From DATAOG01 sp963757395 (GTDB lineage Bacteria > Pseudomonadota > Alphaproteobacteria > Geminicoccales > Geminicoccaceae): a stretch of 64,000 bases of DNA. The stretch is taken from positions 558,001 through 622,000 of the forward strand of contig CAVWRK010000010.1 in the NCBI GenBank assembly GCA_963757395.1. The letters are read 5' to 3'. Position 1 is the first letter of the stretch. The number at the start of each line of letters is the position of its first letter. Both the position numbers and the translations under genes were made by a program. The notes under the pieces are model-generated. The model was not told the DNA's origin. It was given only the letters and a program-made list of their open reading frames with translations, and searched no databases. Positions 36,715-44,891 of this stretch are shown in pieces.

Positions 36715-37322
36715 ATGCCTGAGACGTTACTCAGCCTTTCGAATATTTTATTGTACGGCCGAGTCATGGTGGATCTCCAGTATGTAGGTCCCACGCCTGT
36801 CAAAGACCCGATTGACGACGTCCACCCTCCGGAGCCGCAGCAGTGCACGCTGTTCCCTGTCCCGGAGTCGCCACCGCGCCTCGGGGGCAACACCTTTCTG
36901 CAAGAGCAGCTGGACGCAGATCGAGGGCTAGCCGCAAAGGAGGCCAAGTTGGCCCGAATATACGGGTTCAGTTATGAGGGCCACTACTACGACCTCGCCA
37001 AGCCCGCCTCTTCTTGGTCCATGGGCCGGGGAACGACCCAGAGGCATGGCGCCCCGAAACGATGCTGCCTGGCGCGCGGTACGACCGCGCGCCCTCCGAT
37101 GCCGATCGCTCCGGCATCGCTCGCACGGGCACATCGTTCGCTGAGGACATGCGCGTCTGGTCCTACGACAAGGGCGACTTCTCGATCAGGCTGGATCCGG
37201 AGACCGGTCCCCTGGCGCAAATCCTTCTCGATGTCGAGCTGCAAGCGGAGCGCGTTCAGACACACTACAGCGGTCAAAAGTCACGTCTGCGCGGGAACCG
37301 CGGTGCAGGATGGCCCGATTGA
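36715..37322 (+). CDS. Hypothetical protein of about 200 residues downstream of the YcaO-TfuA-peptidase genes, one frameshift
   Basis: Not a family I recognise. It starts at ATG 36715 behind GAGGAGTAACTACC and begins MPETLLSLSNILLYGRVMVD. One frame change near 37005 joins GFSYEGHYYDLAKPA to LFLVHGPGNDPEAWRPE, and the protein ends with MRVWSYDKGDFSIRLDPETG and HYSGQKSRLRGNRGAGW. It has no signal peptide, only one cysteine (QQCTLF) and a glycine-containing tail. Its position as the fourth gene of the set makes it a candidate substrate or accessory protein of the YcaO-TfuA system, which is inference only. The preceding 100 bp are richer in A+T and may hold its own promoter. Confidence 0.6.
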
Positions 37323-37368
37323 CCCGGCCTTAAGGGGCTGGCAGGGCGGCCGCATGCGCCTCCCCAGG

Positions 37369-39138
37369 TCATTTGAGGCCGGCTTTACGCAGGCCCTCTA
37401 TGAACCGCTCGATGGTTGTGGAGTCCCGATCCGGAGGCACTGTTCGCCAGTGTTCCAACGAGAATTCCGGGTGGGCCGCCAGCAGCTGCTTTGCGTGGTA
37501 CCGGGCCTCCTTCATCTGTCCGAGTAAGGAATAACTAGCCGCCAGGAGGCGGTGCGCCTCTGACTTGTCGCGCATCTTATGCAACATGCGGATCGCTTCC
37601 TGATAGTTTTGGAGATCGAAATACACCTCGCCCAGATTCCAAAGATAATAGTCTGGATGGTAGGGATTGAGGCGCATGGCACGCTTCAAGAGATCGACTG
37701 CATGTTCAGCGTTGCCAGCGCAGGATACCGCATTCGCCATTTCCGCCAGTAGATCGGCGTCGTTCGGGTTTAGCTCGATTGCTCGCTGGTATGCGGCGAG
37801 GGAATCATCGTGTTGTTTTTTGTACAATTGCGCGAAGCCAAGCTCGCCATAGCCACGCGCGTCGAGGGCATCGTGAGCGATCGCCGCGACGGCGAGCTCA
37901 ACGGCTTTATCAAGCGCGGCCTTCGGTGACCTGATCCAACGATAGCGCCAGGCGAGATTGAAGGTGCGTGACATGCCAGCATAGCAGCGGCCATAGGCGG
38001 GGTCGATCTCGGCCGCGTGCTCGAACAGGCGGCGGGCGTGGAGATTGGCTTCCTTGCGATAGCGCAGGCTCAGGTCCTGGCCGCGCAGGATGAGCCCGTA
38101 GGCGCGCAGATCCGGGGCATTCTCGGCCAAGGCTCGGCGCCGCTCGGCGGCACTGATCATGATCGCGAGCCGCGCCGCGATCATGCTCGTGACGTCATCC
38201 TGGAACGCAAACACGTCTTCGAGGTCGCCGTCATAGCGCTCGGACCAGACGACCCGCTCGGTGCTCGCCTCGGTGAGCAGGACCCGAAGCCGGAGTTTGC
38301 GCCCGGATCGCTGCAGGCCGCCGCCGAGGAGGTAGCGCACCCCGAGCTGAGCGGCGATGTCGCCCAGCGGGAGGTGGCGGTCCTTGAACAGGAACGCAGA
38401 GTGTCGGGCTATCACCGAGAGGTCGCGAAACCGACTGAGGTTGGTGATCACATCGCCGGTGATGCCATCACACAGGTGATTGTCCCGCGGATCGCCAGAC
38501 AGATTGTCGAGGGGCAGGACCGCGATCGAGGCCTCGGTGAACGGCTGAATCAGCTCGCTCTGCAGCGGCGGCAGCTCGGTCGGGACCGGCACCGATGACC
38601 CGTTGACCTCGATCGCGAACACCTCGACCGGCTCGGTGATGTTCTTGAGGCTTTGCGGTCCGAGTCGCTGCATCGCGATGCCCAGCGTGTCGCGCACCGC
38701 GCGCTGAACGGCATCGGTAATGCAGATCCCGCCCGGCCGGGCGAGCGCCTGAATGCGCGCCGCGACGTTGACGCTGTGCCCCTGGACGTTGGCTTGGTCG
38801 CCGATCAGCACTTCGCCGACATTGATGCCGATTCGAAAGGCGATCGGCTCCGCATCGCCGGCCCACACGGCCTCGTTGCGGAATTCGCGCTGAATTGTGA
38901 CCGCGAACTGCAGGGCCCGCGATGCGCTCTCGAACAAGGCGAGCACGCCGTCGCCCGCGACCTGCTCGACGCGGCCGCCGTAATCGCCCACCAGCGATGT
39001 GATCAACCGGATCGCCTGGCTCACGCGCTGGTAGGTGCGCTCCTCGTTCCGGCTCATCAGGCCGCTGTAGCCGTGCACGTCGGCGAACAGGATCGCCGAC
39101 AGCAGCCGGCGGGGCGCGGTGGCGGGTTTGACGAGCAT
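37369..39138 (-). CDS. Class III adenylate/guanylate cyclase with TPR repeats
   Basis: 589 residues. The N-terminal cyclase homology domain (about 15-190) has metal Asp in AILFADVHGYSGLM and AGDGVLALFESA and the Asn/Arg transition-state pair in GHSVNVAARIQALARPGG. A middle domain (about 210-330) with IAVLPLDNLSGDPRDNHLCD and LGVRYLLGGGLQRSGRKLRL resembles the TolB-N-like part of such proteins, and a TPR array follows (for example AYQRAIELNPNDADLLAEMA and AIRMLHKMRDKSEAHRLLAA). It should make cAMP or cGMP; the sensed signal is unknown. The start is ATG 39138; a TTG at 39144 would add two codons. Convergent with the gene ending at 37322. Confidence 0.88.
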   Translation of the reverse strand: MLVKPATAPRRLLSAILFADVHGYSGLMSRNEERTYQRVSQAIRLITSLVGDYGGRVEQVAGDGVLALFESASRALQFAVTIQREFRNEAVWAGDAEPIAFRIGINVGEVLIGDQANVQGHSVNVAARIQALARPGGICITDAVQRAVRDTLGIAMQRLGPQSLKNITEPVEVFAIEVNGSSVPVPTELPPLQSELIQPFTEASIAVLPLDNLSGDPRDNHLCDGITGDVITNLSRFRDLSVIARHSAFLFKDRHLPLGDIAAQLGVRYLLGGGLQRSGRKLRLRVLLTEASTERVVWSERYDGDLEDVFAFQDDVTSMIAARLAIMISAAERRRALAENAPDLRAYGLILRGQDLSLRYRKEANLHARRLFEHAAEIDPAYGRCYAGMSRTFNLAWRYRWIRSPKAALDKAVELAVAAIAHDALDARGYGELGFAQLYKKQHDDSLAAYQRAIELNPNDADLLAEMANAVSCAGNAEHAVDLLKRAMRLNPYHPDYYLWNLGEVYFDLQNYQEAIRMLHKMRDKSEAHRLLAASYSLLGQMKEARYHAKQLLAAHPEFSLEHWRTVPPDRDSTTIERFIEGLRKAGLK

Positions 39139-39313
39139 GGTCAAAGGATGTTCGAGCCCCTGAATGCGTCATTGACTACATGCACTATATCGCTTTTGAC
39201 AGAAATGACACATGTTCGTCGACCCGGGAGGTGGCGTGTAGGAGTTTGCGTCAGAGGCGCGAGGGAGGACTCCCCCGGCGGCGTTGCTGAGAACCGCAAG
39301 CTGGAGCCCCCCG

Positions 39314-39843
39314 ATGCCGCAGACTGCGACGATCACGGGCTCGCCAGCAGCGTTCCGCATGATGAAGGCCATGCAGGCGGAGGATGTCGAACGGGGCGAG
39401 GACTACCGGCTGGCGGCGCGCCAGGCGCTGGCCCGGCTGCTCGAGGGCCGCATGGCCGAGACGGTCGACCGGCATCTCGAGCGCATCGCCGAACGCGGCC
39501 AGGCCGACCGGCGCAACGGCTGCTACCGGCGCGGGTTGCTCACCGAGCTCGGTGCGATCGAGCGGGCGGTACCGCACCCGTACGTTCAGCGCGCTTCGGG
39601 TGGAAGGCCCACCTGCACCGGATCATGAACGCCAGCACCCTGCCGGCCGACTGGTCCGCCGCCCGCCGCTTCGCCGATCGCTGGCAAGACCTCTACCCCA
39701 AGGCGGTCGCCTGCCTGCGCGCCGACCTTGCTCACCTGCCTGCGCCACCCTACCCTTGCTGAGCGCAAGGCGGTACCACCAACGCGATCGAGCGCCGCTT
39801 CCGCGAGGTGCGCCACCGCACCGACCCGGTCATGTCCCGGGAA
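39314..39843 (+). pseudogene. 5' part of a truncated mutator-type (IS256-like) transposase
   Basis: Starts MPQTATITGSPAAFRMMKAM and keeps the N-terminal region ALARLLEGRMAETVDRHLER, ADRRNGCYRRGLLTELGAIE, then jumps across a frame change and a large gap to HRIMNASTLPADWSAARRFA, RWQDLYPKAVACLRADL and AIERRFREVRHRTDPVM. The catalytic DDE middle is missing. The reading stops where the intact IS begins (39827-39856), and a fitting C-terminal piece resumes at 41260, so the newer element may have inserted into this older copy. Confidence 0.65.
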
Positions 39844-39856
39844 GTGGTGTAGGAGC
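39827..39856 (+). repeat. Left terminal inverted repeat of the IS256 element
   Basis: 30 nt reading inward CGGTCATGTCCCGGGAAGTG and on; the innermost 13 nt GTGGTGTAGGAGC match the other end exactly. Four mismatches over the whole length. Confidence 0.7.
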
Positions 39857-39895
39857 CCGGGCCTCGGGTCTCCGTGGCGGGCTGGGCCGCCCTTG

Positions 39896-41094
39896 TCATG
39901 CGGCCACGGTTGGCAGCATGATGGCGAGATCATCGCGCAGGGGCGCGATGGTTTCCAGGGTCATGTAGCGAGCCCGCTGGACGGCCCACTCGTCGTTCTG
40001 CTCGAGCAGGATGGCGCCGATCAGGCGAGTGATGGCGGCCTCGTTTGGAAAGATGCCGACGACTTCGGTGCGGCGCTTGATTTCGCCGTTCAACCGCTCC
40101 AGCGGATTGGTGGAGTGGATCTTCGCCCTGTGCTCCTTCGGGAAGGTCATGTAGGCGAGGACGTCCGCCTCGGCGGCATCGAGCAGCGCCGCCAGTTTCG
40201 GCAGCTTGGGCCGGACCTGGTCGGCGATCTGCCGCCACTGGGCCCTGGCGGCGCCGGCGTCGTCCTGGGCGAAGGCGGTGGCGATGAAAGCCGCCACGAC
40301 GCGCCGGCCGCTCTTGCCGGCATGGGCGAGCGCATTGCGCATGAAGTGCACGCGGCAGCGTTGCCAGCTGGCTCGAAAGACCTTGGCGACGGCGGCCTTG
40401 ATGCCCTCGTGGGCGTCGGAGATCACCAGCTTGACCCCGGCCAGGCCGCGGCGCTTGAGCTGGCGCAGGAACTCGAGCCAGAAGGTCTCGGCCTCCGAGG
40501 TGCCGATGTCCATGCCCAGCACCTCACGCCGGCCGTCGCTGTTCACCGCCACCGCGATCGTCACGGCGACCGAGACGATGCGGCCGTTCTGGCGCACCTT
40601 GACGTAGGTGGCGTCGATCCAGAGATAGGGCCAGTCGCCTTCGATCGGCCGTTCCAGGAAGGTCTTGACCCGATCGTCGATCTCCTCGCACAGCCGGCTT
40701 ACCTGGCTCTTGGAGATGCCGCCCATGCCCAGCGCCTTGACCAGCTCGTCGACCGAGCGGGTCGAGATGCCCTGGATGTAGGCTTCCTGGATCACCGCGG
40801 TCAGCGCCTTCTCCGCCATCCGCCGCGGCTCCAGGAAGCCGGGCAAGTAGCTGCCCTTGCGCAGCTTGGGGATGCGCAGCTCGACCGTGCCGGCACGCGT
40901 CTCCCAGTCCCGTCGCGGTAGCCGTTGCGCTGCGCCAGCCGCTGCGCCGAGCGCTCGCCGTAACCGGCCCCGGTCAGCGCCCCGACCTCCAGTTCCATCA
41001 GCCGCTCGGCTGCAAAGCCGATCATCTCACGCAGCAGGTCCGTGTCGGCGCTCTTCTCCAGTAGCCCGCGAAGGGCCATCCTCTCGTCGGTCAT
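39896..41094 (-). CDS. IS256-family transposase, one frameshift near 40910
   Basis: About 400 residues when joined. The N-terminal part from ATG 41094 contains REMIGFAAERLMELEVGALT and ERSAQRLAQRNGYRDG; after one missing base the protein continues TRAGTVELRIPKLRKGSYLP and on to 39896. Visible IS256 features: LWIDATYVKVRQNG (first Asp), VISDAHEGIKAAVAKVF (second Asp), CRVHFMRNALAH and STNPLERLNGEIKRRTEVVG (late Glu region). The break lies in a GACGGGACTGG run where one C is expected, so it may be a base-calling error in an otherwise active copy. Confidence 0.88.
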
Positions 41095-41163
41095 CGTGGC
41101 GGTCTCCGCTCAGTGGTTGCTGGTTGCAACCCAACCCTAACGGAGATCCCGCGATGGCCGCCT

Positions 41164-41231
41164 GCTGGGGATAACTGGCCTGCCTACGCCTAACTCGTGG
41201 CGGTCGCTTCGGCAGGCCAGTTATCCCCAGC
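41164..41231. repeat. Perfect 21-bp inverted repeat inside the right end of the IS
   Basis: 41164-41184 (GCTGGGGATAACTGGCCTGC plus one base) is exactly repeated in reverse complement at 41211-41231 across a 26-nt spacer. It lies between the transposase start and the right terminal repeat and overlaps the latter by two bases. It could form a long hairpin in the transcript from either side. Confidence 0.9.
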
Positions 41232-41259
41232 TCCTACACCACCACTCGGGACGTGACCG
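41230..41259 (-). repeat. Right terminal inverted repeat of the IS256 element
   Basis: Reverse complement of the left end with four mismatches; the inner GCTCCTACACCAC is perfect. Confidence 0.7.
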
Positions 41260-41364
41260 ATGGGCACCTTCCAGAACAAGACCTCCATGGATGTTCCCGT
41301 CTTCACCCATGAAAACCTCAACCAGGGAATCGCTACCCCCTTCCCACTGACACACAGCTCTTGA
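41260..41364 (+). pseudogene. C-terminal piece of a mutator-type transposase
   Basis: 35 codons, MGTFQNKTSMDVPVFTHENL then NQGIATPFPLTHSS and a stop at 41362-41364. This is the usual end of a mutator-type transposase and would follow directly on REVRHRTDPVM of the fragment that ends at 39843. It supports the nested-insertion reading. Confidence 0.6.
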
Positions 41365-42411
41365 CGTTACCAATCTGCCCAGACGACAGCCAACTGAACT
41401 GGCGCATCGGAGCGCTGGGGCTGCGCCGACCCCGGATCAGCAGGTCTCCGGCGCGGCAACCAACGCCGGGAAAAGACTGTCCCGAATGCGGGAAACTGGC
41501 GGAAAGGAGGGGATTGCAGCGCCCGGTATTTGCGAGACGGCGAGCTCCGGGAGCCTCGCTCAGGCTCGCGCATAGTGGGGGAATTCGGGTGAAAATGCGG
41601 GATGCAGGAAATGATCGACCAGCGGGGCGATGCGCCACGTGACCCTATGCGTCACTTTCGTGCCCGAAATCAGCGGTTTTGCGCTCGAAATCAATGGTCA
41701 AGTGGAAAGCATCACGGCCCCCGGAAATTCGCAGGAAAATCTGAAAACCGTTGAGTTTGACGAAAATCCACTGATGCGCCACAAGTGACGCATCCGTGCG
41801 TCACTTTTGCGCCCAAAAGCAGTGGTTTTTGCGGCCGAAATCAGCAGTTTTGGGGCCGGAATCAGCGGCTAAGTTGCCAGTTGGGCGAAAAGCCCTTTCT
41901 TCACAAAGACTTGCGCGCAGCGCACACTTGGCGCATGATGCTACAAAGTGACGCATGGTGACGCATCCGGAAATTCGCGACGCGGCTGAAAAATGATCGG
42001 AAATTCGCCGGAATTCCCGAATTTCCTGCCGATCAGCCTGCGGCGTGTGGGCGAGCCGGCATTGGACAGCTTTTCTCCGTCGTCCCGGAGGATACTTGCC
42101 GCCTTGGGGACTCAACGCTTCCTGCAGAATCGGCCGGCAAAAACCCATCCAGCCCCGAATATATCGGGAAAGAATTCCTGACATCAAGGATTGTCTGGGG
42201 CCGACATGTCGGGGAAGACGGCCAGAGCAGCGCGTGATGCCGCATCTCGGCCAACCCTGAGGCCGTACTTGACGCTAGTATTCTTGCATAAAGTCCTATA
42301 ATCTGGTAGGATTCTTGGTCGCTTCCGATCCGCGCACCCTGGGTCGTTCCGGATGACTTGGTCGAGCTTGGGGTGCACACCCAGCCCCGCTTCCAGCAGG
42401 GAGACGACACC
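41365..42411. other. Lower-GC repeat-rich island without a supported gene
   Basis: About 1 kb of clearly lower GC than the rest. Small open frames exist but resemble nothing. The 8-mer TGCGTCAC or its complement GTGACGCA occurs five times (41648, 41785, 41797, 41948, 41958) and GGAAATTCGC three times (41723, 41969, 41999); near-copies of GAAATCAGCGGTTTTG recur around 41667 and 41838. The island begins right after the IS remnants, so it is probably acquired DNA. Iteron-like origin, regulator-binding cluster or decayed mobile DNA are all possible. Confidence 0.55.
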
Positions 42412-42779
42412 ATGACCAGGTCCACAGCGCAGCCAGAGGCCAGGCGGCGCCACCGCGCCTGCCCGCGCGGCCCCGCGAGCGTCGCCGGCAAGGCGCGCTC
42501 GGCGCGCCACGCTCTCAAGCATGGTCTCCGTGCGTGGAAGCGCTGCTGGTCGAGGATGGGGACGCATCCGAGTTCGGGGCGTTGGCCGCCGCGACGCGGG
42601 CGGAGCTGGCGCCCGAAGGCACGCTTTCGGCCGACTTGGTCAGCCGAGTTGTCATGGAGACCTGGCGGGCGAGGCGTGCTGACCGCCTCGAGGCGGCCCT
42701 GCCCGGCCATCACGTCTTGCCGCCGACGACGACGCCGGCCTTGGCGCCGGCTGATCCGGGATGGCAATGGCCAACATAG
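42412..42779 (+). CDS. Small hypothetical protein of a KARS-N/HALKHGL family, frameshifted
   Basis: About 122 residues when joined: MTRSTAQPEARRRHRACPRG, GKARSARHALKHGLRA, then after a shift near 42530 VEALLVEDGDASEFGALAAA and ELAPEGTLSADLVSRVVMET followed by WRARRADRLEAAL. The order GKARS-x-x-ALKHGL, a LLVEDxDxxEF segment, and LxxxLVxRVxxxxWRxRRxxRLEAxL is a recurrent short family in proteobacteria and planctomycetes, often found near transposases. Function unknown. It lies at the end of the low-GC island. Confidence 0.5.
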
Positions 42780-43174
42780 GATGAAGATTTTCGCGCGCGA
42801 TTGGGGCTCGGTGCCGGGCGAATTGTTCCGCTCGCTCGGCGCGCTCAGAACGCTCCGAGTTGAAGCGGCGCGGCTGGTCGCCGCGGGCCTGCCGCTAGCT
42901 GCCCGGATCGCGCCCGGCGCCACAGCCAAACGAACCTGAAAAAGCCCGCTGGAACAATGAGTCAGCCCCCGATGATCGCGTTGAAAACGCGCTTCTCGGA
43001 CTCCCGGGAGATTGATTCGCGGTTCTTCCGGTGCCGGCGTGGCCTCCCCCCTCCCGCGCTCTAGCCGATGGACAGACGCTCGCACGGACGCTAATCCTGG
43101 TCACCAACCGCGAATGAGCGGCCGCGGCGGCTGACGGGGCAGCAGCGCGGGAACAACCAGAGGGGGCATCGCAA
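42780..43174 (+). promoter_or_regulatory. Upstream region of the second sugar-binding protein gene
   Basis: About 400 bp with no supported gene. The 3' part (43066-43174) carries the 18-nt CGATGGACAGACGCTCGC that recurs at 28856, so it probably includes the promoter and leader of the operon. The ribosome site is CAGAGGGGGC, ahead of ATG 43175. Confidence 0.5.
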
Positions 43175-44818
43175 ATGAGACTTCGGCATGCGGCACTGCT
43201 TGGCGCGGCGCTGGTGGCGCTGAGCGCACCGGTCGCCTGGGCCGGCGAGTACGTCGACTGGCATGACGACGGCAGCGTCGACCTCAAGCTCGGGCCGGAC
43301 TACGACAACGTCGTGATCCACACCACCCGCGACGAGCTCGGCACGCTGTTCGGGCCGGACGAGAAGCCGTTCGACGGCGTCAACATCACCGTTCTGACTT
43401 TGGATTCCGGACCGAAGGGTGGCATTTCCGGCCCAATCAACGCCTTCCGGCCGGTCTGGGAAGAGCTCTCCGGCGGCAAGCTCGACATCGCACTGGTGCC
43501 AATCACCGACTTGTTCGCCAAGATGATGCTCGACCTGCGCCAGGGCACCGGGCTTTACGATGCGATGGTGGTCGGCGCGTTCTTCTACGGCGATCTGATC
43601 GCCGGCAACTACATGATCCCGATCGACGACTACATGAAGAGCGACGAGTATCCGCAGTGGTCCTATGATGCCATGCCGCCGTCGCTCCGCAACCTCTATA
43701 CCTGGAAAGGTGTTGGCTATGGCGTCCTCAACGACGCCGACGGCCAGGTCCTCTATTATCGCCGCGACGTCCTCAACGACCCCAAGTGGCAGGCCGAGTT
43801 CAAACAGGCGACCGGTCACGACATGGTCGTGCCGCCCAAGACCTGGCAGCAGCTGCTCGAGATCTCGCAGTTCTTCAACGGCAAGAACTGGGACAGCAAT
43901 GATCCCGACCCGGACAGCGGCACCGTCCTCCACCTCAAGGTGGGCGAGCAGGGCCACTATCACTTCCAGTCGCTGTCAGCGCCGTTCGCGATTACGCCGG
44001 GCGACAAGGTCGACGAGTACCACAACGTCTACTGGTTCGACCCGACCAACATGAAGCCGCTGATCAACAGCCCGGGGCACGTCAAGGCGCTCGAGTTCCT
44101 CCAGGAGCTCCATAAGACCGGGCCGGCGGCGCAGGTCGGCTGGAGCCTGGGCGAGGCCTGGGACTACTTCCTGCGCGGCAAGTCGGTGTTCGTGTTCAGC
44201 TGGGGCGACGTCGGCTCGCTCTGCCAGGACGAGTCGCGCTCGAAGATCAAGGGGGTGTGCGCCTCGGCGGTATTGCCGAGCTCCGACGTCTATTGGGATC
44301 AGCAGAACCAGAAGTGGGTGCAAAACGACAACCCGCAGCTGGTCGGCAACACCACCGGCGGCTCCTGGCACGGCGTGGTCTCGGCGTTCTCCGCCAACCC
44401 CGACGCTGCCTACTCCTTCCTGGCGCTGATGGCGATCAAGCCGGTCTCGATCTGGAATGCGCAGAACGGCTGGACCGGCGTCGACCCCGGCTATTCCTAC
44501 CAGTTCCTGCCGCCGCACGGCGAGGCCAAGCTCGACGACTATCTGAAGGCGGGCTGGAACGAGGCCGACCTGAAGGACTACCTCGAGGCCTACTATCAGA
44601 ACTACAATGCACCGACCATGCTGACCTACCTCCGGATCGAGGGCGCGCCGGAGTATTGGGACATCATGGACAAGAACCTGTCGGCGGCGATGAGCGGCGG
44701 CAAGACCGCTCAGCAGGCGCTCGACGACACGGCCAAGACCTGGGAGGAGATCACCGACCGGATCGGCCGTGACAAGCTCCTGAAGCAGTATCAGGAAGCG
44801 ATCGGCTTCCAGCAGTAA
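43175..44818 (+). CDS. ABC importer solute-binding protein, family 1 (sugar/polyol)
   Basis: 547 residues with a signal peptide (MRLRHAALLGAALVALSAPV). The mature part is a type 1 extracellular solute-binding protein: PINAFRPVWEELSGGKLDIA, YDAMVVGAFFYGDLIAGNYM, GVGYGVLNDADGQVLYYRRD, FLRGKSVFVFSWGDVGSL and VVSAFSANPDAAYSFLALMA. It is longer than the usual 420-450 residues. It binds a carbohydrate or polyol in the periplasm; which one is not predictable. First gene of a three-gene operon with two permeases; the signal peptide and upstream region have a relic copy at 28856-29066. Confidence 0.85.
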   Translation: MRLRHAALLGAALVALSAPVAWAGEYVDWHDDGSVDLKLGPDYDNVVIHTTRDELGTLFGPDEKPFDGVNITVLTLDSGPKGGISGPINAFRPVWEELSGGKLDIALVPITDLFAKMMLDLRQGTGLYDAMVVGAFFYGDLIAGNYMIPIDDYMKSDEYPQWSYDAMPPSLRNLYTWKGVGYGVLNDADGQVLYYRRDVLNDPKWQAEFKQATGHDMVVPPKTWQQLLEISQFFNGKNWDSNDPDPDSGTVLHLKVGEQGHYHFQSLSAPFAITPGDKVDEYHNVYWFDPTNMKPLINSPGHVKALEFLQELHKTGPAAQVGWSLGEAWDYFLRGKSVFVFSWGDVGSLCQDESRSKIKGVCASAVLPSSDVYWDQQNQKWVQNDNPQLVGNTTGGSWHGVVSAFSANPDAAYSFLALMAIKPVSIWNAQNGWTGVDPGYSYQFLPPHGEAKLDDYLKAGWNEADLKDYLEAYYQNYNAPTMLTYLRIEGAPEYWDIMDKNLSAAMSGGKTAQQALDDTAKTWEEITDRIGRDKLLKQYQEAIGFQQ

Positions 44819-44835
44819 GCCCGCACCAGGTCAGC

Positions 44836-44877
44836 GCGTCCGGGCCGATCCAGAAAACCCAGGGTCGGCCCGGACGC
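44836..44877 (+). terminator. Perfect 13-bp stem-loop between binding-protein and permease genes
   Basis: GCGTCCGGGCCGA (44836-44848) pairs exactly with TCGGCCCGGACGC (44865-44877), loop 16 nt, no U-tract. Same position as the hairpin in frcBCA; likely lowers permease expression or stabilises the binding-protein transcript. Confidence 0.7.
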
Positions 44878-44891
44878 CGGGGCGCCGCCGC

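Larger units (their letters stand above)
39827..41259. mobile_element. IS256-family insertion sequence, 1.43 kb
   Basis: Bounded by imperfect 30-bp inverted repeats (39827-39856 and 41230-41259, 26 of 30 matching), with one transposase on the minus strand. No matching 8-9 bp target duplication is visible just outside these ends, so the exact ends may differ by a few bases or the copy may have recombined. The element appears to lie within an older mutator-type transposase, whose parts flank it on both sides. Confidence 0.7.

Noticed and set aside
41361..41642. 93-codon plus-strand frame after the transposase tail
   Set aside because: TTG start without a ribosome site and no recognisable family; probably noncoding in the low-GC island.
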